Shown here: piece after piece, positions 24,239-32,128 of the stretch
Layout of the letters: each line of letters begins with the position of its first letter
How positions within the stretch are numbered: the stretch's first letter is position 1
Assembly (NCBI GenBank): GCA_029560815.1
Contig: JAKQKF010000136.1
Span: 1-32,770, forward strand
Length of the DNA stretch: 32,770 nucleotides
DNA from: a bacterium
GTDB taxonomy: Bacteria; KSB1; UBA2214
Reading direction: 5' to 3'
Notes under the pieces: generated by a model
The model's input: the letters and a program-made list of their open reading frames with translations, nothing else
Told to the model about the DNA's origin: nothing
Database searches by the model: none
Position numbers and translations under genes: made by a program

Positions 24239-25141
24239 TCACCGCAGTCCGCGGTACCAGTAGAAATAGCGCGTCCAGGAATCGAACGGCGGCAAAACGA
24301 CGTCATATATTTGCGAGACAAAGGCATTGACATCGGCGATAAAAGTGCGCGGCACAAAGATGATATCATTGCCCATCACCGGCAGGTCGTTTTCAATGCC
24401 ACCCTGCATCGAGGTGTAGGAGAGATCGATGCGGGTGGCTTCGGCGCGCTGTTCGCGATCCAGACGGATGAGGATGACACTGCCCATCTTGGCGCTCTTT
24501 TTCGGGCCGCCGGCTGCCGCGATGGCGCGCAGCATGGTCATGCCCTTGGCTACATCCATGCTCCCCGGCCGGTCCACCTCGCCGGCCACATAACACTTCT
24601 GGCCGCCGAATTCCCGGACGATGACAGTGACGTCGGGGTGAACCAGAAGCTGGCCATAGGCCTGGGTCACAACGGCATCAAGCTCGGCCGGCGACAACCC
24701 GAGGGCATCCAGCTCGCCGACGCCCTGCAGGGAGATGCGGCCATCGGGACGGATGGAGACCGTCTCGTTGTATTCAGGGCTGCCCAGAAACTTGACGTCG
24801 ATGACGTCGCCGAAACCAAGGCGATAGACCATGTCGGGGACGAAGGCGCGGGCCGGTTCCGCACTGGCCCGGGGATTCTCCGCCTGCGCAGAGGCCGCCT
24901 CAGCCTGCACCGTCACATGCTCTTTCGCCTTGCTGGTGTTCTTGACCACTTTGGCGCGTTTTGCTTCTTTCTCCCGCCCGGCCGCAGCCTCTTTGGCCGG
25001 GGCGGAAGCGACGATCACCTTGTTGCTGCTGACGGGGTCCGCCTTGGTATGGGGACGCACGCTGCAGCCTGATATCATCACCGTGAGGAGCATGGCCACA
25101 CTGGCGGCGGCCCATCTGCGGCGAAACCATTTAACTTTCAT
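24239..25141 (-). CDS. Wza-type polysaccharide export lipoprotein (Poly_export + SLBB)
   Basis: 300 aa. The signal peptide ends in lipobox 'MISGC' (Cys26). A charged Ala/Lys/Glu-rich linker follows (about 30-90). The Poly_export domain starts at 'YRLGFGDVIDVKFLG' with 'VSIRPDGRISLQGVG', and the SLBB part has 'CYVAGEVDRPGSMDV' and 'MTMLRAIAAAGGPKKSA'. The C-terminal 'LPPFDSWTRYFYWYRGLR' is amphipathic and aromatic and could be the outer-membrane helix. It should form the export channel for the polymer with the Wzz-like protein. I chose the ATG at 25141 (GAGG 5-6 nt upstream) over a TTG at 25156. It is shorter than Escherichia Wza, and has a single SLBB instead of the several seen there. Confidence 0.92.
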   Translation of the reverse strand: MKVKWFRRRWAAASVAMLLTVMISGCSVRPHTKADPVSSNKVIVASAPAKEAAAGREKEAKRAKVVKNTSKAKEHVTVQAEAASAQAENPRASAEPARAFVPDMVYRLGFGDVIDVKFLGSPEYNETVSIRPDGRISLQGVGELDALGLSPAELDAVVTQAYGQLLVHPDVTVIVREFGGQKCYVAGEVDRPGSMDVAKGMTMLRAIAAAGGPKKSAKMGSVILIRLDREQRAEATRIDLSYTSMQGGIENDLPVMGNDIIFVPRTFIADVNAFVSQIYDVVLPPFDSWTRYFYWYRGLR

Positions 25142-25177
25142 TTCATCCTCGCACAATTAGAGATTGAACTTCTGCTG

Positions 25178-28100
25178 TCAGTTGCTCATCGTCAGGATGC
25201 GGCCGGGGACGGCCGGGCGTTTGCCGATGATATGCTCAGGATCAGGTTTGACCAGAACTACATACATCCGGCCCGCGTTCGTCCCGCCGCTGCCGCCCAG
25301 TTCCACAGAGCCGGCGGCATACGCCTTTTCATAGACTTTCAGCGGGGCCAGATCGCTGGTGCTGATCGAAAGCCCGGTCTCCTTCCAGCCGGAGAGCCAG
25401 GCGGGAAGCGAAGCGGCCTGCGCATCGAACGCCACATAGACGGTCGAAGGCTGGGGCAAAGTGAAAGAGACAAACCGGTCACTGCTGATCTGGCGGTCGT
25501 CGTTGGCGCTCTTGAGCCAGAGCAGATTCTGCAGTACGGCCGGGATATCGAGCAGCGTATAGGTGCGGTCGATATAATAGGTCTCGCCTGTATGGAGCCA
25601 GCTCCATTCGTACCTCGCCGGCGTCAGCAGTTCGACCGTATAGTCCGTCCCCGGATGATAGCCGCGCACATTGTTGGCGCCCATCCGGTTGGGGACCGCA
25701 GCCCGGTCGAGAATATTACGGGCGATCAGGGTGTAAACCCGGTTCGCTTCATGCCGGCCGGTGGCCAGCTTGACCGACTCCCGGTCTGTCGCGAGACGGG
25801 CGGAGAGAACCGGCACCCCCTGCAGGATCTGGTAATTCCGCAGCGATTCCGCAGAGGCCTCCTCGACCGGTTCGGAGAACCAGGCGATGAGAGTGTCCGG
25901 CGCGGCGACCGTGACCCGGCTCAGATAGGGCGGCTCGACGTCGGCCAGGCTCTTGAAGCGGCCGTTGGCGGCGCCGGCGCTGCTGTTCTCCGCATCATCG
26001 ATGGCGTAGACCTGATAATAGTACTCGGTCCCCTCCTTGAGGTTGATATCACTGTAGCGGGTCTCGGTCAGCACAGCCAGTTCCACGCCGTCGCGCAGCA
26101 GGCGATACCGGGCGGCCTCATCACCATCGGAGGCCGGCACAGGCGGCTGCCAGACCAGGGTCATGCTCTGGTGCGTCGCGCTCTCGATGCCCAGCTCCCG
26201 CGGCACTTGCGGCGGTACGGTATCGCGGTTGGTGGCTTCGCCGATGTAGAGGACCCAGTCACCGCTGAAAGGCGGCGTCAGGGTGCGCGCACCGCCAAGC
26301 TGCACCACAAAGGGGGCGCTGTACTCGCCGGTGACGGGATTGAGCCATCTGGCCGGCAGGCTGCCGAGGTGACCCGAGAGATTGATGGTCACCGCTCCGC
26401 CTGTGCTGTGATAGGCGAAATAATTCTTGCCGGGGATGGCCATGAGATTCCCCGAGCTGATGAGCTCGTGTTTGGGATCCATCTCCGACCAGGGGATCTC
26501 CCCCATAAAGTCGTTGCAGTACTGCGCCCACTTTTGCTCCTCGGGCAGGGCATCGGGATCATAGCCGCCCTTGTCCGGGGCATAGGTGGGGAAAAAACCG
26601 GTCGTGTAATAACCGCCGTTGGAGATGATCTCCCACATGGCCACCCGGCTGGGCCCGTTGGGTCCCTCATCCTCTTCTTCAGGATAGAAGTAGCGCGGCT
26701 CGCCGTTGACGACCGGCTTGTTGTAGACGCGATCGCGGCGGATATCACGAACATTGTAGGGAGTCTGCTGCATCACCGCACCGCACCAGGCCAGCGGCGC
26801 AAAGGGAGCGCTGGTGCCCCGGCCAGAAGGATGCAGGGTGATGATATGATCGTAGGGATCCAGCTGGTAGATCAACTGCCCCCAGTGCTCGTATTCTTCA
26901 ATCGGACGGCCATAGTCGGCAATGATCTCTTCATACTCGCCGGTGATCACCCAGATCACATTCTTGGCGGCAAAACGGGAGACCAGATAACGGGTGAACT
27001 TGTCAAACTGGGCCTCGCTGAATTCGACGTACTCCTGGGCCCAGGTGAAAAAGATAACCGGCACAATGCCCTTGCTGTTGGCATAGTCGATGCGCTTGTC
27101 GATCCACTGAAAGTAGCCGGGATTGAGGCGGTCGTAGTTTTTGGTCTCCATCCCCTCCTCGAAGCAGGTGCCGCCCTCGTTCTTCCAGAAGCCGAGGCCA
27201 TTGATGTAGCTCACGACGATGGAGTGCATGGCGGTATAACCCTGGGAGGCGCGCAGGTCGATGTAATCCTTCCAGCGCCCTTCATAGGCTAACAGAGAGG
27301 TGAAGCCGCGCCATGAGGTATCCCCGCGCCAGAGCCAGGGAGTGCCATCATCGTGCATAAAGGTGTAAGGCCGGGCGGGATTGCGGCGCACAAAGCCGCG
27401 AGAACCGCTCTCGACGCACTCGAAAGAACCGGTCGCATTCAGCGAGGCAACCGGACTGGTGATCCGGTAGGTCCACCTTCCCACCTCGGTCGGAGCGATG
27501 CGGACCTTGAAGAGATCCCCGAGATCCCAGAATCCCTCGATTTCGAGGGTTTTAGTCGGGCCGGTGAAGACCCCTTTGAGGGTCACATCGCGATAGCGGT
27601 TGGTGGTACTTGCCAGCCCGCTGGCGACCAGGGTGATATCGATCGATTCATACCGCCCCACCGTCGCCGCGGTGAGGCTGCGGGTGGTGAAGCTGCCGCT
27701 GAAAGCGCTCCGGAGAGCATTGCCGGCGTTGTCCTTCGCGGAAGCGGCTACCTGCACTGTGTAGGATGTGTTGCTCTGCAGCAAACCGCTGGGCTGGAAA
27801 TAGAGCGCGTTGCCGACCCAGCTGATGCTCCCGGCCACCGCCGGCGAAATCGAAAAAGCCGCCTGCGCCGAACTCTGATTCATGGGCTCGGAAAAATGGA
27901 CGAGGATGTCCGAGTCCACCGCCGCACCTTCGCCCACCGACTGCGGTTCCAGCCGCACGACTTCGGGCGGGGTGGCATCCGTATAGCGGTAGAACTTGAA
28001 GTTGGTGTAGACGATTCCGATCGGAACCTGCAATCCGCCGCAGCGCGACAACAGCCCTGAACCCAGACGCATGCGATGGTCGGGAGGAGCATACTCCTCG

Positions 28101-28774
28101 CCGAAAGATGAATAATCCCAGGTCTTGAGCAGCACATCATCCATATACCACTGCATCTTGCCCTCTCCCCATACCACGCGGTGCTGGTAGGTATGGCTCT
28201 GCTCCCACTCAAACGGACCGACGGCGGGATCTTCAAAGGCATGGGGATCGTCGTCATAGCCGCCGTTGAAGGCTGCGACGTTGAGGCGCAGCTTCATCCG
28301 GCGCCATTTGTACAGATCCCCGGGGGTATAGCCGTAGATGTGGATAAAACACTTGTAGGGGTTGTGCCACTGCTGGACACCATACCAGCTATTGTCCACA
28401 TCCTCATCCCACATGCTGAAGAGGTTATAGTGAACATTCTCGGAGCCCGGTACCTCGGCGCCGGTCTTGTCGTGATCGAGATTGGGAAAAACCTCGCTGC
28501 TGGCGTAGATGCCCCTGACGCTGAACGAGATTTCGCCGGCGGCGCAGGTCGGAATCGAGTACTGAATATAGTCAAGGGCGGTCTGGGTTGTCCAGCCCTC
28601 GCTGCTCAGTCTTCCGCCGCGCTGGTTGCCGGCTGTTCTCGCGTTGGTGAGGGGATCATCGATCTCGAGTATTTTGGTCACCGACTGTTCGGCGGCCAGC
28701 AAGGCGGCCGCCGGGATCAGCAGGGCCAGGATCACTCCCCGCAGCGACTTTATGTTCAGAGCGTGCAGCTTCAT
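25178..28774 (-). CDS. Secreted multidomain glycoside-hydrolase-like protein (DUF5060/DUF4038)
   Basis: 1198 aa. After the signal peptide (about 1-28) comes a jelly-roll, LamG-like region (about 40-262), a Big_5 Ig domain ('ATPPEVVRLEPQSVGEGAAV', about 266-365), a DUF5060-like beta domain (about 375-455) and a DUF4038-type (beta/alpha)8 barrel (about 460-775; 'RPYTFMHDDGTPWLWRGDTS'). A collagen-binding-like beta domain (about 785-845), fibronectin III (about 855-945), another Ig-like domain ('PPYLSRVTVAAPDTLIAWFS') and a C-terminal beta domain follow. Candidate catalytic acids are Glu613 ('VITGEYEE') and Glu692 ('VVNGEPRY'). Relatives include apiosidase-type GH140 enzymes. AGGAG 5 nt upstream favours the second of two adjacent ATGs. 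No T9SS-like tail is present. It may trim or bind the exported glycan. Confidence 0.85.
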   Translation of the reverse strand: MKLHALNIKSLRGVILALLIPAAALLAAEQSVTKILEIDDPLTNARTAGNQRGGRLSSEGWTTQTALDYIQYSIPTCAAGEISFSVRGIYASSEVFPNLDHDKTGAEVPGSENVHYNLFSMWDEDVDNSWYGVQQWHNPYKCFIHIYGYTPGDLYKWRRMKLRLNVAAFNGGYDDDPHAFEDPAVGPFEWEQSHTYQHRVVWGEGKMQWYMDDVLLKTWDYSSFGEEYAPPDHRMRLGSGLLSRCGGLQVPIGIVYTNFKFYRYTDATPPEVVRLEPQSVGEGAAVDSDILVHFSEPMNQSSAQAAFSISPAVAGSISWVGNALYFQPSGLLQSNTSYTVQVAASAKDNAGNALRSAFSGSFTTRSLTAATVGRYESIDITLVASGLASTTNRYRDVTLKGVFTGPTKTLEIEGFWDLGDLFKVRIAPTEVGRWTYRITSPVASLNATGSFECVESGSRGFVRRNPARPYTFMHDDGTPWLWRGDTSWRGFTSLLAYEGRWKDYIDLRASQGYTAMHSIVVSYINGLGFWKNEGGTCFEEGMETKNYDRLNPGYFQWIDKRIDYANSKGIVPVIFFTWAQEYVEFSEAQFDKFTRYLVSRFAAKNVIWVITGEYEEIIADYGRPIEEYEHWGQLIYQLDPYDHIITLHPSGRGTSAPFAPLAWCGAVMQQTPYNVRDIRRDRVYNKPVVNGEPRYFYPEEEDEGPNGPSRVAMWEIISNGGYYTTGFFPTYAPDKGGYDPDALPEEQKWAQYCNDFMGEIPWSEMDPKHELISSGNLMAIPGKNYFAYHSTGGAVTINLSGHLGSLPARWLNPVTGEYSAPFVVQLGGARTLTPPFSGDWVLYIGEATNRDTVPPQVPRELGIESATHQSMTLVWQPPVPASDGDEAARYRLLRDGVELAVLTETRYSDINLKEGTEYYYQVYAIDDAENSSAGAANGRFKSLADVEPPYLSRVTVAAPDTLIAWFSEPVEEASAESLRNYQILQGVPVLSARLATDRESVKLATGRHEANRVYTLIARNILDRAAVPNRMGANNVRGYHPGTDYTVELLTPARYEWSWLHTGETYYIDRTYTLLDIPAVLQNLLWLKSANDDRQISSDRFVSFTLPQPSTVYVAFDAQAASLPAWLSGWKETGLSISTSDLAPLKVYEKAYAAGSVELGGSGGTNAGRMYVVLVKPDPEHIIGKRPAVPGRILTMSN

Positions 28775-28823
28775 CATATCTCCTTGAGTCTGATTTGCAG
28801 GCCTGCGCGGATTCAAACCGCTG

Positions 28824-29900
28824 CTACTTGGCCATGGTCATACGGCGCACCGCCTTGAAGCCGTTGATCTCGAGTGAATAAAAGTAGGTGCCGGTCGGTA
28901 CCACGCTGCCGTTGGCATCGCGGCCGTCCCACTCCATGCTGTACTGCCCGGCCATCTGGGCATTGTCCACCAGCGACCGGATGAGCTGGCCGCGGATGTT
29001 AAAGATCGCCAGCTTGACGTGGCCGTTGTCCTTCAGGGTATAGCTGATGCTGGTCGAAGGATTGAAGGGGTTGGGATAATTCTGCGCCAGCAGATACTCG
29101 GTCGGCTTGGCCACAGCCACGGCCGTGCGCGGCCCGTTGAAGGTGGTCTGGCCGTCCAGCGCAATATCCGCCAGCCAGTAGTAATAGACCACCTGGTCCT
29201 CGATGTTGCGATCCGTAAAGGTGTACTCGTGACGGCTCGACGAGTTCATCGCCCCTTCGATCAGTTTGTCGGTGATCTGCTGCTTCTCTCCGTTCGGAGA
29301 GAGCGCGCGATAGAGATGAAAACCGAGGTTATCGGTCTCCGACTGGGTCACCCAGTTCACCTGGATCATGCCGGGGAACGAAGCGGCGGTGAAGGAGGCC
29401 AGCTCGACCGGGGTGTGCATCGCCTGGGTCACCTGAAAGGTGCGGAAATCATGACTGTTCATGTCGCTCGAGGGCAGAGTATAAAGTTCCGAGTTGCCGA
29501 AATAGACGGGCTCATCGGGAAGCACTGCCGGGCTGTTCCAGGCGCGCAGATAGACGACGTTGCCGAGAGTGATCAGGTCATCAGTCCAGATGACGCTGAA
29601 CTTGCCCTCATCGGGATTGAAGGGAAAGCCGTAGCCGATGAAGGTGGAGTCGAGAATGGCATCATCACCGGTGGCATTGCCAAGCGAGTCCGGATCTTCA
29701 GCGACGCCGTTGGGTCCGGCCCAGATGAGCTGGATGAGGTCGCCGCTGAAGAGCATGACGTTGCCCTGCAGAAAAGCGGCGCCGTCGGCATCGAGGACGC
29801 CGGTGGTGGACATGGCTTCAAAAGTACCCGCCGCAGCGGAGAAGGCCAGCGCCCCCAGCATCAGGACGATAAGCAGGATGGAAAAGAATTGGCGTTTCAT
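28824..29900 (-). CDS. Secreted protein with FlgD-like / T9SS type A-like C-terminal domain
   Basis: 358 aa. Signal peptide at 1-24. Residues 25-160 form a unique beta-rich region of unknown function that refers to no known family I can name. At about 163-262 lies a module starting 'TPVELASFTAASFPGMIQVN', common just before such tails in FCB bacteria ('SETDNLGFHLYR'). The C-terminal domain (about 270-358) has 'LAQNYPNPFNPSTSISY', 'VKLAIFNIRGQLIRSL', 'DGRDANGSVVPTGTYFY' and ends 'RRMTMAK', the standard FlgD-like/T9SS type A pattern. AAGGAG sits 6-7 nt before the ATG. It is a likely cargo for the PorU/PorV-like pair 20 kb downstream in the same run. Confidence 0.87.
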   Translation of the reverse strand: MKRQFFSILLIVLMLGALAFSAAAGTFEAMSTTGVLDADGAAFLQGNVMLFSGDLIQLIWAGPNGVAEDPDSLGNATGDDAILDSTFIGYGFPFNPDEGKFSVIWTDDLITLGNVVYLRAWNSPAVLPDEPVYFGNSELYTLPSSDMNSHDFRTFQVTQAMHTPVELASFTAASFPGMIQVNWVTQSETDNLGFHLYRALSPNGEKQQITDKLIEGAMNSSSRHEYTFTDRNIEDQVVYYYWLADIALDGQTTFNGPRTAVAVAKPTEYLLAQNYPNPFNPSTSISYTLKDNGHVKLAIFNIRGQLIRSLVDNAQMAGQYSMEWDGRDANGSVVPTGTYFYSLEINGFKAVRRMTMAK

Positions 29901-29925
29901 CTTGTTTCTCCTTCAGACAAATGAT

Positions 29926-31206
29926 TTAAAGAGTAGGCCGCGGATTGGGGTAGGTCCAGACCGTGGAGGCATTATTGCCTTTGATCCACAGAACATAACC
30001 GACACCGGGATTGAATTGTATGGTCGAGGCGGCGAAGCCGCTTTCGGTCAGCCAGGTGCCATCCCAGCCGGTTCCGGTTCCGCCCACCAGCCAGGCGACT
30101 TCATAGCGGGTGCCGAGCCAGCGCATGATCTTGTCGGATACGCCGCTCGAGGAGCCGCCGGCGACCACACCGTCAGTCGCCAGTTCGCTCCCGGCCAGTG
30201 TGACCGGGACCGGATAACAGGTGCCGATGAAATTGGCGCCCTGCACCAGATTGATGACCCGGTTGGCCTCCTTGCTCACCTTGCCGGTGAAAGTCAGCAC
30301 CGTATCGGGACTCGAGTTGCGCAGCAGCACCCAGAAAGAGTGGTCGGGATCGATTTTCATCGGTGAGGCCTGATCGCCGGCCTGGGTCATCCAGGTGCCG
30401 TCATAGCTGGTGCCGGTTCCCTCCACCAGCCAGGCGCTTTCATAGTCCGTGCCGTTCCAGTAGAGGACCTTGTCGGCCTGGCCGGCATTGGCCGCTCCGG
30501 TGAGCTGAGTGCCCAATACGGCGCCGACACTGTTGTCCGCAGGAAGGAGCGGCATCGAAACCAGGTTCTGGCCCGCCCGCACTCCCCGGCTGTAGACGCC
30601 GACCCGGTCAAATGAATACATCGGGGTGGCACCGGTGCAGGCCTGGACGATGTAGTAGCGGCTGAAGGGTACCGTTTTGTAGTTGACCGCGTCGGTATAG
30701 GAGGTCGCGGTCAGCTCGGCGACCATGGTCTCCGGCGTGAACCAGGGATCGTCGGAGACGTAGAGCCGGTAATGGGTTGCGCCGGCGAGGGCGCTCCAGC
30801 GCAGCTGGATGCCGTCGTTGAGGAGCGTAATGTAGATCTCCGCCGCGGTCACCGTGGCGGCGACCTCCGCGGAGGGCAGGCTTTCGTTGCCGTTCAGATC
30901 ATAGGCCGTGACGACCAGGAAGTAGGTCTCGCCCTCCAACAGGTTCTCAATGGTGTAGGAGGTGACATTGCCGACATCGACTACCTCTGTATAGACCGCG
31001 GGTTCGGTGCCGTAATAGATGCGGTAGCCGGCCAGGTCGGATTCCGTATTGGGATCCCAGCTGACCAACAGTCCGCCTGCAAAACCGGGGCTGGCAAGCA
31101 CTAAAAGAACCGCCAGCAGGCTGAGTGCGCGCCCAATGCGGGTAGAATGCCGGTCTTTCACATCCTTCTCAACGCCTCGTTGGGCATCTCTCGCATGTTC
31201 AATCAT
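29926..31206 (-). CDS. Secreted fibronectin type III protein with a duplicated C-terminal module
   Basis: 426 aa, the first gene of the run. I chose the ATG at 31206 (AGGAG 8 nt upstream); an ATG at 31227 lacks a site. A long n-region precedes the signal core (about 27-43). FN3 domain 1 ('VSWDPNTESDLAGYRIYYGT', about 47-121) is followed by a second FN3-like domain (about 124-208). Two related modules follow at about 210-313 and 317-424. Each holds 'DK(V/I)..W.GT.YE.AWLV.GTGT..DGTW(M/L)T' and then a 'P..(S/G)(F/Y)W/VLW' strand. No FlgD-like tail is present. It probably sits in the periplasm or on the surface and may bind glycan. No homologue is named here; function is unknown. Confidence 0.83.
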   Translation of the reverse strand: MIEHARDAQRGVEKDVKDRHSTRIGRALSLLAVLLVLASPGFAGGLLVSWDPNTESDLAGYRIYYGTEPAVYTEVVDVGNVTSYTIENLLEGETYFLVVTAYDLNGNESLPSAEVAATVTAAEIYITLLNDGIQLRWSALAGATHYRLYVSDDPWFTPETMVAELTATSYTDAVNYKTVPFSRYYIVQACTGATPMYSFDRVGVYSRGVRAGQNLVSMPLLPADNSVGAVLGTQLTGAANAGQADKVLYWNGTDYESAWLVEGTGTSYDGTWMTQAGDQASPMKIDPDHSFWVLLRNSSPDTVLTFTGKVSKEANRVINLVQGANFIGTCYPVPVTLAGSELATDGVVAGGSSSGVSDKIMRWLGTRYEVAWLVGGTGTGWDGTWLTESGFAASTIQFNPGVGYVLWIKGNNASTVWTYPNPRPTL

Positions 31207-31322
31207 GAATCTGCTCCTCTCCTTCATTCAAGGCCTACTTCTGTTATTTGACGGCGGCCGCTCCTGCCGGCAACCCCGGCCCTCCGGCCGTGACATGGAA
31301 TGCCGCCATTCACAGCTCCTTA

Positions 31323-31338
31323 GGCACATGTCGTGCCA
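31323..31338 (-). promoter_or_regulatory. Sigma-54 (-24/-12) promoter for the exopolysaccharide run
   Basis: The minus strand reads TGGCACGACATGTGCC. Consensus is TGGCAC-N5-TTGC, so the -24 box is perfect, GG and GC are exactly 10 nt apart, and only the first T of the -12 box differs. It lies about 117 nt upstream of the first start codon (31206), giving a leader of about 105 nt. The same bases form a perfect GGCAC-N5-GTGCC dyad, so a repressor site is the alternative. A Fis-type activator gene (32545-32770) nearby supports sigma-54 control. Confidence 0.65.
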
Positions 31339-31615
31339 ATCCCTGCCGGGGCCTGATGAATAAATTATGCAGCGATTTTTTGGTGAGTTAATTTTATTAT
31401 ATAATAGACTTGAGTCGTCTCTCGCCCCCTTTTTTAATAATTGTTTAGTAAATATTTTTTTCTGCAAAAAGGACGCGGGATGGACATAACTGCGGAATCA
31501 GTGTTGCCTGGATGTCTCACATTTCGGAGCGATGATGGAAGGGAAAGTCGGGGTATAAAAGTGGATGAACGGAAAAACGCGGGCATGATCTGCAAGGAAC
31601 GGGGCGGTATGGAAG

Positions 31616-31712
31616 CTTCCGGGTTGACGGCGGTATCCGGCGGATACGCTGCGGCTGAGTGGGCTGACGGAAGGAGAACAAGGGTGCGGGTGCACAGCCG
31701 TCAACCCGGAAG
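31616..31712. repeat. 97-bp element bounded by a perfect 16-bp inverted repeat, with two inner hairpins
   Basis: The left arm CTTCCGGGTTGACGGC (31616-31631) is the exact reverse complement of the right arm at 31697-31712. Inside, near the left arm, is GTATCC-GGC-GGATAC (about 31634-31648), and near the right arm is GTGC-GGGT-GCAC (about 31684-31695), so either strand could fold a multi-branched structure. It begins 9 bp beyond the stop of the receiver gene. There is no U-tract, so it is not a standard terminator. No target-site duplication is visible at the edges. It could be a structured RNA, a 3'-UTR element, or a small transposon-derived (MITE-like) repeat. Confidence 0.6.
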
Positions 31713-31720
31713 TCACTCTT

Positions 31721-32128
31721 TCAGTTGACGGGGAGGCCCTCTTTGTGGGCGATGATCTTGGCCATGACCGAGGCGATTTCAACGGTCTCATCGCTTGAAC
31801 GCGGCTTGATGCTTTGAAAAGTCACTCCTTGCTCAGCTGCGGTTTTGCGAATACGATAGGTAAAATCATCGGAGATGAGGATGACCGGCAGGCGCGGGCG
31901 CAGCCGGCGGATCACGGGCAGGATCTCCGTGCCGACCTGTCCGCTCATGTCGATATCCACCAGCAGGAGATCGATCTCCTGCTCCAGCATCCGCAGGATC
32001 GCATCTGCACCGCGCCGGACAACCTCGACGCGGTATTCTGTCGCCAATTGTGCGCGCAGCGTCTCTTCCAGATTCCGATCGCTCGTGGCGACGACGATCG
32101 TTCTGCCCAATTTGCGCGTAGTTTGCAT
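31721..32128 (-). CDS. Stand-alone receiver (REC) domain protein with an atypical active site
   Basis: 135 aa, REC domain only, no output domain. The phospho-acceptor Asp58 is in 'LLLVDIDMSG', Ser86 ('VILISDD') takes the Thr/Ser position and Lys108 is in 'SIKPRS'. The acidic pair that normally binds Mg2+ after strand 1 ('VVDDD') is 'ATSD' here, so Thr15-Ser16 replace two Asp and only Asp17 stays. Phosphorylation may be weak or absent. GAGG lies about 4-6 nt before the ATG. The gene sits between a Fis-type activator and the sigma-54-driven run on the same strand, so a regulatory part in this locus is likely. The solitary HisKA protein at 10294-10575 is a possible partner. Confidence 0.85.
   Translation of the reverse strand: MQTTRKLGRTIVVATSDRNLEETLRAQLATEYRVEVVRRGADAILRMLEQEIDLLLVDIDMSGQVGTEILPVIRRLRPRLPVILISDDFTYRIRKTAAEQGVTFQSIKPRSSDETVEIASVMAKIIAHKEGLPVN

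Larger units (their letters stand above)
31207..31720. other. Non-coding control region between the receiver gene and the 22-gene run
   Basis: About 510 bp without a credible gene. Left to right it contains a GC-rich 5' leader able to fold ('GCCGG ... CCGGC' near 31255-31285, minus strand), the sigma-54 promoter at 31323-31338, an AT-rich stretch (about 31360-31465) with TATAAT-like hexamers on both strands (31396-31405), and the structured inverted repeat at 31616-31712. The AT-rich part lies just upstream of the sigma-54 site, where a DNA-bending protein would be expected, but I see no good IHF consensus. A plus-strand ORF here (ATG at 31480) has mixed third-base use and is not called. Confidence 0.6.

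Noticed and set aside
20276..25141. Classic XrtA/PEP-CTERM exopolysaccharide locus
   Set aside because: The ATPase and Wzz/Wza parts resemble such loci, but no exosortase, PEP-CTERM tail, or PrsK-like kinase is present in the window; the tailed proteins have FlgD-like domains instead.
25232..27292. Plus-strand ORF of 686 codons opposite the glycoside-hydrolase-like gene
   Set aside because: Antisense shadow produced by GC-rich third positions; no recognisable motif, while the minus strand has a full domain chain.
28789..28808. Palindrome GCAGGCCTGC and GCGG/CCGC stem between two secreted-protein genes
   Set aside because: Short, with no U-tract, inside a 49-bp gap; not convincing as terminator or operator.
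31480..31728. Small plus-strand ORF (82 codons) with AAGGA upstream
   Set aside because: Third-base and rare codon use (ATA, AGA, AGG) unlike the neighbours, and it overlaps the structured inverted repeat; no motif.
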